Origin: Tetrahymena thermophila SB210
Taxonomy: Eukaryota; Ciliophora; Oligohymenophorea; Hymenostomatida; Tetrahymenidae
DNA length: 64,000 bases
Direction of reading: 5' to 3'
Assembly: GCF_000189635.1 (NCBI RefSeq)
Contig: NW_002476321.1
Span: forward strand, 126,547 to 190,546
In this document: positions 38,634-49,734 of the stretch, piece after piece
How positions within the stretch are numbered: the first letter of the stretch is position 1
Layout of the letters: each line of letters begins with the position of its first letter
Made by a program: the position numbers and the translations under genes
Notes under the pieces: generated by a model
Databases searched by the model: none
Seen by the model: the letters and a program-made list of their open reading frames with translations, nothing else
What the model was told of the DNA's origin: nothing

Positions 38634-41600
38634 ATGAAAACTTTTACAGGGACTTAGCGCTAGTCTCAAAATTTAGATAAATTAACCATGATGCAATTCA
38701 AGGCCACAACAGATTTACATAGTTAACTAGTCAAAGAGCGAAAAAAAATAGATTCAACTCGTGTTTTTGTGAATACTGGTAAAGAATTGTTAAAGTAAGC
38801 ACGAATTGAAAAGATGAATGAAAAACTCAACCCAATTAAAGATATGACAATTGAAAGCGAAGTTATTGCTCTCTCTAATTTCTCTAAACCATTTACACAT
38901 CCTAGAACTTAGGAAATGATTTAAAAATAGCGTGAATCTAGGCGTGATAGACATATAAAAACTTTAAATGATTTTGAAAAGTGGACAGAATCTCTTTCAA
39001 ACGATGTTGTTGACAGTTACACTGAAATCAAGCATGATATTGAAGATTATTTTATCTAGCATGATAAGGAATTGAACGCATATTTCGATAAATTTTCAGA
39101 TCAAGAACTGCTTAAAAGGGAAAAAGATTTGTTAGATGAAATTAACCAAATAGTTGTGGTAACTAACTAATTCTCATATTATTTAGAAAAAAAAAATTAT
39201 TAAATGTCACCAAACCATAAAAAAAAAACATATCAATTCAAAGCATATAAATTAAAGCATTAAAATATTTTACATGGATAAATAATAGAATTTAATAAGC
39301 AAATAAATTGCAAATTGCTGCAAAAATTTTAAAATTAATTGACTATAGTTACTTTACAGATAGAATATTGATATTATTTTAAATTCAAAAGGAATGTGGA
39401 ATTAAAAAGGAAAACAAAGTAGATAATCTCGATAACCGTCTTGAAGATTTAGAAAAAGAAAGGGAAAAGAATTTAAAATTCTTTTGTGATAAATTAGAAT
39501 TTACACTTATCGATATTGCTTTTGAGTTAGAACCTCAGGTTAAAGTTTTAGTGGATGTAAAGCTTTGATTCAATTTAATATTTTTATAAATATCTGATCG
39601 TTTTTTTTTTTTTGAAGATTAAAAGGAAAGAGTTTGAATAAATTGTTGCATAAAAAAGAATAGAAAATGATGATTATATTGCTAAAATAAAATAACAATA
39701 AAAGGAATCCTTTGAAGTAATATTTAAATGTTTTTAAAAATATTTCAATCAAATTTTATTTGAAAAGGCTTTTGTTTAAAGATAAAATTAAGTCGATAAA
39801 AGATGGAGAAAACTTAAACATGATGCTGCTTTTGAAGAATTTATGGTGGATATTAAAAAGATGGAATATGTAAATCCTGATAAAAGAATTCAATTATACG
39901 AAGAACTCAAGAGACAGCATGTTACTATTTATAACAAAAGAAACAGCTTTATTTAAAAGTTGGATAAACTTGATATCTTAAATATTAGCAAGGCTTATGT
40001 AGAAAAATGGATAGAAGATACTAAGAATTTCCACGAGCAAGCTTAGGAAATATTAGATGCAAGATTTGAAGCTTTAATAAAAGAAAGTGAAGAAGCAAAA
40101 TAACACTCTATTGATAGAATAAATTAATTACATGATCGACTAGAGTAATTTAAAGCGATTTTATTTTGTTTTATGTTGAAATTTAATATTGTAAAATTTA
40201 GGTATGTAGGGCATTTAAATACATAAGATCTAAGTAGCTTAATTGAACTTGAGTGTATTTCAATATCTAATAAACTTTACGAAGATAGCAGAGATCTTCT
40301 TACTAAGGCCATAAAATTTGTTGAAGAAAGTGATTTTAAATAGAATGAGTTAGTCAATAATATAGGCAAGTTCTTTAAGAATATAGGAGAAAAAAATGAT
40401 GAAAATAAAAAAAATTACACTAAAATGAATTTTGAATATGAATTAAAAAAGGCAAATATTGCTGATGAAAATGATGAAAAACTCATTCAGCTAAATGATG
40501 AATTTGAAAAAATTAAAGTAGAAATGAAGATGGCTCTACACCATCCAAAATTAAATGAAGTATTAGATACTTGTTTCAAGAAAATTGATGAAATAGAAAA
40601 TGAATACAGAGATTTCCATGATAAAAACTAATCTCTAGCAAAAGAGCATCCAACATTTATTTTAAACCTTTATGCTGGCTTTGAAAAAGCTGTTGCTCAA
40701 TTCTTTGAGCTACACGATGTTTCCAAAAAGTAAGAATTAGAACAAAGAAACTTAAAAAGAGCTACAGAAAAGGCTTAAAAACTAATTGAAAGAGAAGATA
40801 AGATGAAAGAAATAGAGGAATATAAAGCTGCCTAAGAAGCTGCTGCTGCCAAAAAAGGAGGTGCTCCTCCTAAAAAGCCTCCTCCTAAAAAAGCAGGAGA
40901 CCCTAAAAAGGCAGCTGCAGAAGCTGAGCAAAGACTAAAGACTGCAATAGAATAAATAGGTATAGAGCAAGTTGAATAATTTACATCTTCTGTTACCTAA
41001 AACTAGTATGTAGTTGCTTACTCAGTCGAAGAAATAGCTAAAAGTAAGTTTTTATTTTTTTAATTATTTAAAAATTAAATTTTAAAAGTTTAATATAATA
41101 ATTGAAATTTTTATTACTTTATATAATTAATAATTAAAACAAATATTTTAATGAAAGATAATTCAAATTTATTTAAATTGATTTTAATTTATTTAAAATT
41201 AAGGATTTTATGAGATTTAAGAAGAGGAGAAAAAAGAAGAAGTAGCTGAAGCTCCTTAGTAATAAGAATTAAAACCACCTGAGCCTGTACCTGCTGCAGC
41301 TACAGGAAATAAAAAAGACGATAAAAAAGCATAGCAACCTGCTCCTGCTGCTAAAAACGCTAAGGTACCAGAATAAGTTAGTACATTTGAAATACCTGTT
41401 TTAGAAGAAGAAAAACCTATTATTCCTGTTGATTTTAAAGCAGATCCTCCTGTAGATCCTGAAGGAAGAATAATTTTGGAAGTAAGCACAATATATAAAT
41501 AAAAAACTATGACTTATAAAAGTTTAATATTTTTAAAAAAAGAAAAATGTTGTTGTAGAGTTAAACTTCATGGTAAATTTGATCGAAAATTGTAAGAGAA

Positions 41601-44274
41601 AATTATTTGACTACATCTCTAAATTATAAAATGATGTTATTGATTCGGCTAAAAGCAATGATAAGGACTTTGTAATAAAATTTATTATAAAAACTAAATA
41701 ATTTTAAAAACTGATTTTAATTTTAGATCGAAAATTCAATTTTAATCTTGGATGAAAGACTTAAAGCCCACTACCCATTGAAAGGAAAGATGGAAGTTGA
41801 AATATATTAGATTAGATCTGCATAAATAACAGTACACAAAAAACGATACGAAAGGCATGCTAGGACAACTATAGAGAAAGTCGATTTGCAGACAGAACAT
41901 TTTAATTTCCTGATGGAATAAGCATTTGAGGATCTTTAAGAACACGAAGTTGAGTAAAAGAATTATAAAGAATCTCTTTCTTCAGCTACTACATTGGCAA
42001 AGCTGTAAGGAATATAAAATCATGTGAAGGAAAACGCTTTTAAGTTTGGAGAAAGTAAAAATAAGAATTTTATGAGATTTTTATTTAATAATCAAATTAA
42101 ATTTAATAAATTAAATATTTAAAGAAATTAGAGATCTTGAAGAAAAGTTAACTGTTTTAGGAAACGCAGAAGTTGAATTCTTGCTATAGAAGAATAGGGC
42201 TTTTATAAAAGAAAGTAAACTATTTGAAGATGGTGGAGAATATTCTAAGGACGAGGTTTAATGGTATGAAGGAATGATGAAAGAAATAGATGACTAGCTT
42301 AACAGTTAAAAACAAAAAAGAAATATTAGCATTGCAGAAATACTCAAACACCTTAACTAAAAGAAAACAGAGTTACTAGAAGCCTTTGAAAAATAATATG
42401 TAATAGCAATTGAAGAATTGGCAGCTAAAGTAATTTTTAAGATTTATTTATTCTTTTTAGCTAACTTTTAAATTTAATTATAGGATGGTACTGGCAAAAA
42501 GTATGGCAGACCTCGTAGATATGTATAAGAAAGAATGAGGACAGAAATGACTAAATGTGAAAAGGCTTAGGATGCAGTTAATGAGTAAGCATTCTATTAT
42601 TAAATTTATAACTATATTTATATCAAATATTTATTAGATTGCTAGCTTAATTAAGAAATATGTATACAGAGTACAAAGATAATATTAAAAATGTATAATA
42701 TCACTTAGATGAAGCTAAAAAGTAAAATTCTAAAGACTTATTTGCAATGAGGGTAAGATAAACCTTAATGACTCTGAGAACATGCATAGGAAGGTACGCT
42801 ACTCATTTAGATGCACTTAAGCCAGATTCTTAAGTACAAGAAATGCCAAGAGTAACTTATATTGAAAAAAAATTTGATTGTGTTTTGGATCCTACTGAGT
42901 AAGAATAAGATTTAATATGGAAAGAAGCTGAACTTGAATTCATAGGACCTCTTTTCTTTTAAAAAGAGCCTCACAAATTTATGGATTGGGTTACAGAAAT
43001 AGAAAAGAATACCATTTTGGAAGCTCAGAAGATATATGTAGGAGACAAAAGTAAGTTCCTAACTGGAGCAGATAAATGCCCAGACTACCTAAGGAATTAT
43101 ATCTAAAACAATCGTAAGAATGCAGAAGAATTTAGAATTTCATCTTGCAGAAATCTAAGAAATTCATGCGAAGAATTATCCTAACTATCAACAAATATTT
43201 CTGAAATGATAATTCAATCTATGAATGCTAGATACAGTTTTAACTTAAATTTGAAAGGTAAGATATTGTTAAAAAAAAAAATTTTTTTTTGCAAAATAAA
43301 ATATTAATTACTTTTTTCTTCAAAATATTTATAGATGATATTTAAATGAAGGAGTTTGCATAGCTGTAAAATATGCACTAAGAAAAAAAATAATAGCATC
43401 TCTAACAGCTTCGCCCTAATCTTTCAAATCCATAATGCAAACCAGAATTAATAGATTTGGTTAAAAGAGAAAAAGAAAGAATCACTAACTACTTTTAATC
43501 ATGCAAACAATTTAAAGAGAGTTTACTTGATTTAAGATTTGTAGAATCAAATGAATTCTTTAAGAGTCTTCTAAACCACTTTGAATTTTTGCTCACTTAC
43601 TATGATTCTGAAGTTCTTTTTGAAGATTTCAAGAAACTGCCAGGAGGTAATTAATTAGTTATTTTAATAAATAAAAATGATATTTCAAAAAAAAAGAAAT
43701 TAAATTTTTTAAAAATAACTTTTAAACAAATATTTTTAAATAACTAAATTATATTAATTTAATAGATGATGATATCCAAAAGAAACATGAAAATATTAAA
43801 GTGCTTTTAAGAATGAAACAAAAAGGTACAGTAATTGATACAAGCAGTGAAAGATCATTATCAAAAGTATGGGATGGTATACTCTTAACAACTTTCTGTT
43901 TTGATGATAAAAAAATAGAGTATAAACTTACTACTATTTAAGAAGATGATAAGGCTAAAGGAGGAGCCAAAAAAGATGCTAAAAAGGCACCTCCTGCAAA
44001 AGCTCCTCCTGCTCCAGCTAAAGGAGGTAAACCTAACGATAAATAACAAGAAGTATTAGAGGAGAATCCTAATTTAACAAAAGCAATAAAATCTTTTAAA
44101 ACCTATAGATAAAAGAGTGCTAATTCTTGGAAAAAATAAATTTTAGAAGATTTCAAAAAATCTTTCGAGGGTAGAGTTTAACAAATAAAAACTTTCTTCG
44201 AAAAGTAAGAGATGGATGAGTATAAATTCGAATTTAAATGGGAATAAAATGTTAGCTCATTAAATAACTTATGA
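38634..44274 (+). CDS. CCDC180: CCDC180-like ciliary coiled-coil protein
   Basis: Eleven exons (38634-39158, 39392-39556, 39618-41043, 41204-41481, 41543-41671, 41727-42054, 42125-42429, 42484-42584, 42638-43257, 43335-43646, 43766-44274) join in phase to 1565 aa, close to vertebrate CCDC180. The N-terminal half is coiled coil with the pattern of DUF4455, including DFEKWTESLSNDVVDSY. A Lys/Ala/Pro-rich linker (GGAPPKKPPPKKAGDPKKAA) follows at about residue 640. The C-terminal half fits DUF4456: LDERLKAHYPLKGKMEVEIY, then GTGKKYGRPRRYVQERMRTE. A second Lys/Ala/Pro/Gly-rich insert lies near the C terminus. CCDC180 proteins are found with cilia and sperm tails; an axonemal place here is an inference. 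Within exon 3 the segment 40144-40200 looks like a 57-nt intron that could be kept without breaking the frame. Confidence 0.78.
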
Positions 44275-44473
44275 TTTTATTTAATTACAAAATTTCTGTT
44301 AGCGTCTTTATTTTACTTTTTAAAATTATAAATAAATCTATAAGATATTTTTATAATTGATTTAATTATTTGATATTGATTTTCATTTTATAAATATTTT
44401 CAATATTTTTACTTAACATAAATAGAAATTTTTTAACACTATGATATTCATAAATATAAAAATAATAATAAAT

Positions 44474-44474
44474 A

Positions 44475-44559
<85 letters not shown>

Positions 44560-44560
44560 C

Positions 44561-44612
<52 letters not shown>
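44474..44612. repeat. (TATC)n microsatellite
   Basis: About 34 units of TATC with one CTCTC interruption near 44556. Read on the + strand it gives a Tyr-Leu-Ser-Ile periodic frame, which is not a gene. Confidence 0.95.
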
Positions 44613-44613
<1 letters not shown>

Positions 44614-44929
44614 TTATATTCTAAGTTAAATTATCTAATTATATAATAAAACATATTATTTTCTTTTATTCAAAATTTTAATATATATTCATCCTTTCTC
44701 ACCATTTGTCTATCAAACAAATAAATTTATTTTAAAGACTACTAATCTTTTTGATTTAAGACACTTGCTTTTTACTTTCAAATATAATGGTTTATTGATT
44801 TTGTTTCCACTATTAAATAAATTAGTTCAAATTACTAAAAAAAATAAAATAGAATAAATCTTTTAATTAAAAATTAATTTATAAAAAAAATTTTCGCAGA
44901 ATAATAAAAAAATAAATAAATAAAATAAA

Positions 44930-46680
44930 AAGCAAATAAACAAATTAAAAGAGTTATATTTTTTGTTTTAAATTCATTTTTATAACTAAAAATATCACAA
45001 TCCAAAACTAATAAAATATTTTTACCCAAAATAAAGTCTCATATTTGAGAGATTATGGCAATTTGCTAAAGCAGAAACTAAGCATGATACACCTTAGTCA
45101 CCAATTTAATTCCAACTTTTTAAATATTGATGAAAAAACAAATAATTAATTAGTTATTTAGAAGGAAAAAATGAAGAAAAAATAAGATATGAATTAATAA
45201 ATTATAAAAGCAAATTTAGAAATAAAAAAAATGAGTTAAATTAAGAAGGATAAAAAAAATACAAGTACAGTAAAAACGAAAAAGAAAAAATATAACAATC
45301 CTAAACAAATTAACTGTTTTTACTTAAGATAAAGTGTCAAATTTGAGAGATTAATGCAATTTGCTAAAGCTGAGCCTAAACCTGAGGCACCTTAGTCACC
45401 AATTTAATTCCTACTTTTTAAATATTTTAAGAAAATATATAATCAATTAATTATTTAGTAGGAAAAAATGAAGAAAAAATATGAAATTATAAGTAATAAA
45501 TTAATAAATAATAAAAGCAAATGTCAAAAATAAAAAATGAGTTAAAAAAAGAAAGATAGAAAAAAAATAAAACATATGTACAATAAAAATAAAATAAAAT
45601 ATTTAATAACAAATTAAAAGAGTTATGTTGTTTTAAATTCATTTTTATAAATAAAAATATCACAATCCAAAACAAATAAATTGTTTTTACGCAAGATTAA
45701 GAGTCAAATAGGAGAGATTAATGCAATTGGCCAAAGCAGAACCTAAATCTGATGCACCTTAGTCACCAATTAAATTCTTACTTTTTAAATATTGAAGAAA
45801 ACATATTGAATTAATTAATTAGAATTAAAAAATGAAGAAATAATATGAAATAATAAAAAATGAATTTAATAAAATAATTTCTTAAATTAAGAAAGATAGA
45901 AGAAGAAAAAAAACAAAAATACAATAAAAAAGAAAAAGAAAGGTAAATCAAATAAAATTCTAATAAACAAATTAAAAGAATTATATTGCTTTAAATTCAT
46001 TTTTATAAATAAAGTATCACAATCCAAAACAAATAATATATTTTTACAGAAGATAAAGTGTCAAATTTGAGAGATTAGTGAATTTTGCTAAAGTAGAACC
46101 TAAGCATGGTGCAATTTGATCATCAATTTAATTTTCACTTTTTAAATATTGAAGAAAAATATAATTAATTAGTTAAGGAAAAAAATAAAACGCAAGTACA
46201 ATAAAAAAGAAAATGAAATTGTAAATCAAATAAAAAACTAAAAAACTTATTAAAGAGTTATATTTTATTAAATTAATTTTTATAACGAAAAATATCACAA
46301 TCCTAACAAATAAACTATTTTAACCTAAGATTAAGTGTCAAATTTGAGAGATTAGTGCAATTTGCTAAAGCAGAGCATAAGTCTGATGTACCTTAATCAG
46401 CAATTTAATTCCTACTTTTTAAATATAGAAGAAAAAAAATTAAAATAATAACAAATGAATTAACAAATAATAAAAATAATATAGAAAAATAAAGCAATGA
46501 GTTAAATTAAGAAAGATATTAGAGGAAAAAAACAAGTACAATAAAAAAGAAAAAGAATAGTAAATCAAATAAAATACTAATAAATAAATAAAAAGATTTA
46601 TAATGTTTTAAATTGATTTTTATAGCTAAAAATATCACAAACCAAAACAAATAAGCTGTTTTTATCAAGTAAAAGTTTTA
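44930..46680. repeat. Tandem array of about 300-bp repeats with conserved exon-like core
   Basis: Five complete, diverged units plus a partial sixth, with a period of about 275-365 bp. Each begins with a version of TATCACAATCCAAAACAAAT, then a T-rich tract ending in AAG or similar, then a better-conserved core of about 100 bp (cores begin at about 45027, 45327, 45694, 46050, 46328). The outer parts vary in length through A-rich runs. On the + strand, read with glutamine for TAA/TAG, the cores encode related peptides such as SVKFERLMQFAKAEPK followed by a proline/glutamine patch and LLFKY. Units 1 and 3 end in TGA right after the Tyr codon. Function unknown; see findings. Confidence 0.8.
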
Positions 46681-46695
46681 TAAGGAAAAAATGAG

Positions 46696-46769
46696 AATAA
46701 ATATTAAATTATAAAAAATTGATAATTCATTCAATAAATATTAAATTATAAAAAATGGATAATTCATTC
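46696..46769. repeat. Two-copy tandem repeat of 37 bp
   Basis: Units at 46696-46732 and 46733-46769 differ at one position (ATTGATAA versus ATGGATAA) and are followed by the start of a third unit. Confidence 0.9.
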
Positions 46770-47563
46770 AATAAATATTAGTTTAAAATTACGTTAAAAT
46801 AACTAAAAAAAATGTTTATAAATAAAATGAATGAATGAATGTAGGTGATAATTTTATTAGAAAAATAATTTTTTTAATAAAGTAAAAGTTAAATGTATAG
46901 AAAATATTAATAATAATAATATTTATAAGTTAAATATACATCAGATCAATATAGAGAGCCTAATGAGATTAAAGTGAAGAATTTATAAACTTTTTATATT
47001 AGTAAAAATAAATTTTAAATTATATTTATTAAAAAATCAATAATTACTACTTCCAATTTGTTGTAATATTCAATCTATTATATCATTTACTTTTTTTAAA
47101 AAAACATTGAGAAGCAATTTATGGAAATTTAATTCATTATAAGTGGATAAAAAGAAAAAATAAATTATATGAATTTATAAATTTATTTTTAGTAATAGAA
47201 ATCACAAAAAGGTTAGTGTAACATTCATTATTTCTATTTAAAATGTATACTTGTAAATATAGTAGGAATTAGAGATTGGATATAAAGGATAATGACTAAA
47301 ATAAAATAAATTTTATACATATATATTTAAATGTATTTTTGTAATCAGATTTATTTTCATATTTTTTAAACTGGTGCAGCTCAAAGTCAAGATTTAATTA
47401 TTGATAAAAATAAAAAAAAATATTTTATATTAAATTATGTTTACTCAAAATTAACATTTTATGTTTTTAGTATTATAAACAAAATTCATATTGATAATTA
47501 TTGTTAAAATTACTAAAAATTAGTTTAAATTGTTATAAATTTTTATGATAATTTAAATTTTTT

Positions 47564-49196
47564 CATATTTTATTTTTTTCATTATAAATTAGCATTTCTT
47601 CAATAACTTTTTTGAGTAATTCTCTTCTTTATTCTTTTAGTCTTTGCTTTTTAGTGTCTACTTTCTCATTGAAATATTCAGGGAAATCTAAATTATATTA
47701 AATATTTAATTAATAAACTTTAAATTATAAATAATTGATTACTCTTTAAAACTATTTTTCTATCGGCATCGTATAATACTTTATCTCCAGTTAAATTAAA
47801 ACCAAATCTTCCTTTTGTAATAACTGTTGATTTTTCTTTTATTTCAGGTAGCTATTTTTATATTCATTTTTTTAATTCATAAATATTAATTTAAAATTAC
47901 TTATTAATCCTTTAGTAATCTATTAATTTCTAAGTCTTAGTTAAATTCTTTAATTGTCTTTATGTTTGGGTCAGATTGCTAATGCTCATTGAAATTTAGC
48001 TTGATTTCTTTTTAGAAAGTTTTTGTTTAAAGTCCTTCAAGTTTAGAGAACATAGTATCTATACTATGAAGCTTTTTGCTTTCTAAAGTAGAGTGGTTGT
48101 TGAATTAACTTTAAAGATCAGGAGTAATAGAGTTGAATCCAAATGACTTTTAACTAAAACTTTTGACTTTTGAAGTATATCTTTATTAGCTAATAACATC
48201 ATCTACTTTCATTTTTTGTTCTAATTTAAATAATTAAAACAATTGATTAACTAACTAACTTACTAACTAATTATAATTCTACTTGATTTATTTTCTGCAT
48301 TTTCTTCTTCTTGTTTCTTTTATAAATATTTAAAATAAATAAATAAATAAATACATTTTCTAGTGATCAAATTACATTAATTTATTGAAATAACCTTATT
48401 ATTCGCACATAAAAAAATGAAATAAATTAAGAATTTTATTACTCTTTAATTTTCTTTTTCTATATCCTAGTGTTTTTGCAAAGTCTTAAGTAAATTTTGT
48501 TTCTACTTTTCAAATAGGTCGTTATCTTTCTCCTAATAATGAGATATGAACGATACTTTTAAATTCTAGGCTTTTTCACCTCCATAATTAAATAAACTAG
48601 AATTAGTAGTGTTATCAAATTTAACTAAACTTTCGCACTTTTTAATAAAATTTCGCTTTTCTCTATTCAGTTTAAATTCATATTTTTGATTCTGATATGG
48701 TTGCGTTCTTGGACATGGAAATTAAGTATATCCTTAAAATTTATCATTCTATGGAGTATATAATGCTTTTTGAGACTGATAATTTTTAGACTTTACTTTA
48801 AAAGGCATATACTATGCATCCTTTTTATTTATTTTAAATAAATAAATTATGAAACTATTCTATTTAAATTGATTTTAATTGAATTAAAATAATACTCCGT
48901 TTGCTGCAGCTACTCTCTAATCATGATTAACTTATCCAGTCAAATTAACATTAAATTTTTTTATGTATTCTCCAGTTTTATTAACTCTCTTTTTCTCTCC
49001 TGTAACATTATTAAGTAAATAATGTTTTCCAGTATCCATATCATACCTGTTTTTTACAAATCCATGAATAAAAATACTGTCCTCTTATATTCACTATATG
49101 CAAATAAATCTGCTTAATCATGTATTAAATTTCACACCATAATGAGACCGACTAAGGTTCTTTTTGCTTATCTCCTTAACTTTATGTTTTCTCCAT
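47564..49196 (-). CDS. Hypothetical protein, charged and helical, function unknown
   Basis: Multi-exon model with ATG at 49194-49196 and TGA at 47564-47566. Exon 1 is 49138-49196, followed by a 61-nt intron. The next exon, from 49076, reads GFVKNRYDMDTGKHYLLN and continues to RVAAANG. After a further intron comes a Gln/Lys-rich stretch with FPCPRTQPYQNQKYEF and FISHYQEKDNDLFEKQ, then a short Glu-rich exon at about 48260-48320, then KMKVDDVISQQ through DLEINRLLKDQQ. The last exons read TKGRFGFNLTGDKVLYDADR and DFPEYFNEKVDTKKQRLKEQ, ending KVIEEMLIYNEKNKI. I do not recognise the family. The short charged helices and position among cilia-type genes would suit a small axonemal or cytoskeletal protein, but that is guesswork. 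The exon list is incomplete and intron borders in the middle are approximate. Confidence 0.6.
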
Positions 49197-49500
49197 TTTA
49201 CTAAAATTTAAAAGAATAAGTAAACTTTGTAAATTTATTGGCTTTAATTAAATAAATATATAACTCTCAAAAAATATTAAATATTGCACACTTAATTCAT
49301 ATCTAAAAAAATTAATCTACGAATATATAAATAGTTAAAACGTCGTACTTAAATGAATTAATGAATAATATTATTTTAAATAGTTTTAATGTTTTTACTC
49401 ATTTCAAATAATTTATAAAATAATTTATTTCTAAGAGATATTTTTAATTTTATTAAAATGATTTATATCACAAAAAAGTCATAATAAATTTGTTAATTTA
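49197..49500. other. Intergenic spacer
   Basis: About 300 bp of AT-rich sequence upstream of the hypothetical gene and downstream of the coiled-coil gene's duplicated tail. No gene seen. Confidence 0.55.
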
Positions 49501-49734
49501 TCACATGCTTTAATTTAATAATAGATCATTTTTTTAAGGATACTTAGATTTGACTTGTTCAACATTCTAAAAATCTTTTATTTAAACTTCTTCAGCAAGC
49601 TAATCTAGTGATTTTTCACATACTTTAATTTAATAATAGATCACTTTTTTAAGAATATTTTGATTTAGCTTGTTCAACATTTTAAAAATCCTAAAAATCT
49701 TTTATTTAAACTTCTTCAGCAAACTAATCGAGTA
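49501..49734. repeat. Tandem duplication of the 3' end of the coiled-coil gene
   Basis: 49617-49734 (end of the coding region plus stop) is repeated as 49501-49616, at about 85-90% identity. Both copies encode, on the minus strand, the ending LDQ(F/L)AEEVQIKDFQ..NVEQ(A/V)KSKY.Q(K)..LLLNQSM followed by TGA. The outer copy lies after the first stop and out of frame with it. Confidence 0.85.

Larger units (their letters stand above)
44275..47563. other. Repeat-rich intergenic region (3.3 kb)
   Basis: Between the CCDC180-like gene and the next minus-strand gene. It contains a TATC microsatellite, an array of about 300-bp degenerate repeats and a short 37-bp tandem repeat (each listed). The remainder, roughly 46770-47563, is plain AT-rich sequence with no gene seen. 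Confidence 0.65.

Noticed and set aside
41256-41489. Ser/Gly/Ala-rich minus-strand frame
   Set aside because: Antisense of the Pro/Ala/Lys-rich linker exon of the CCDC180-like gene.
44441-44629. Frame with repeated Ile-Tyr-Leu-Ser
   Set aside because: It is the translation of the TATC microsatellite and has no coding context.
44930-46680. Transposon interpretation of the repeat array
   Set aside because: No terminal inverted repeats, target duplications or transposase-like reading frames were seen; units are head-to-tail with similar spacing.
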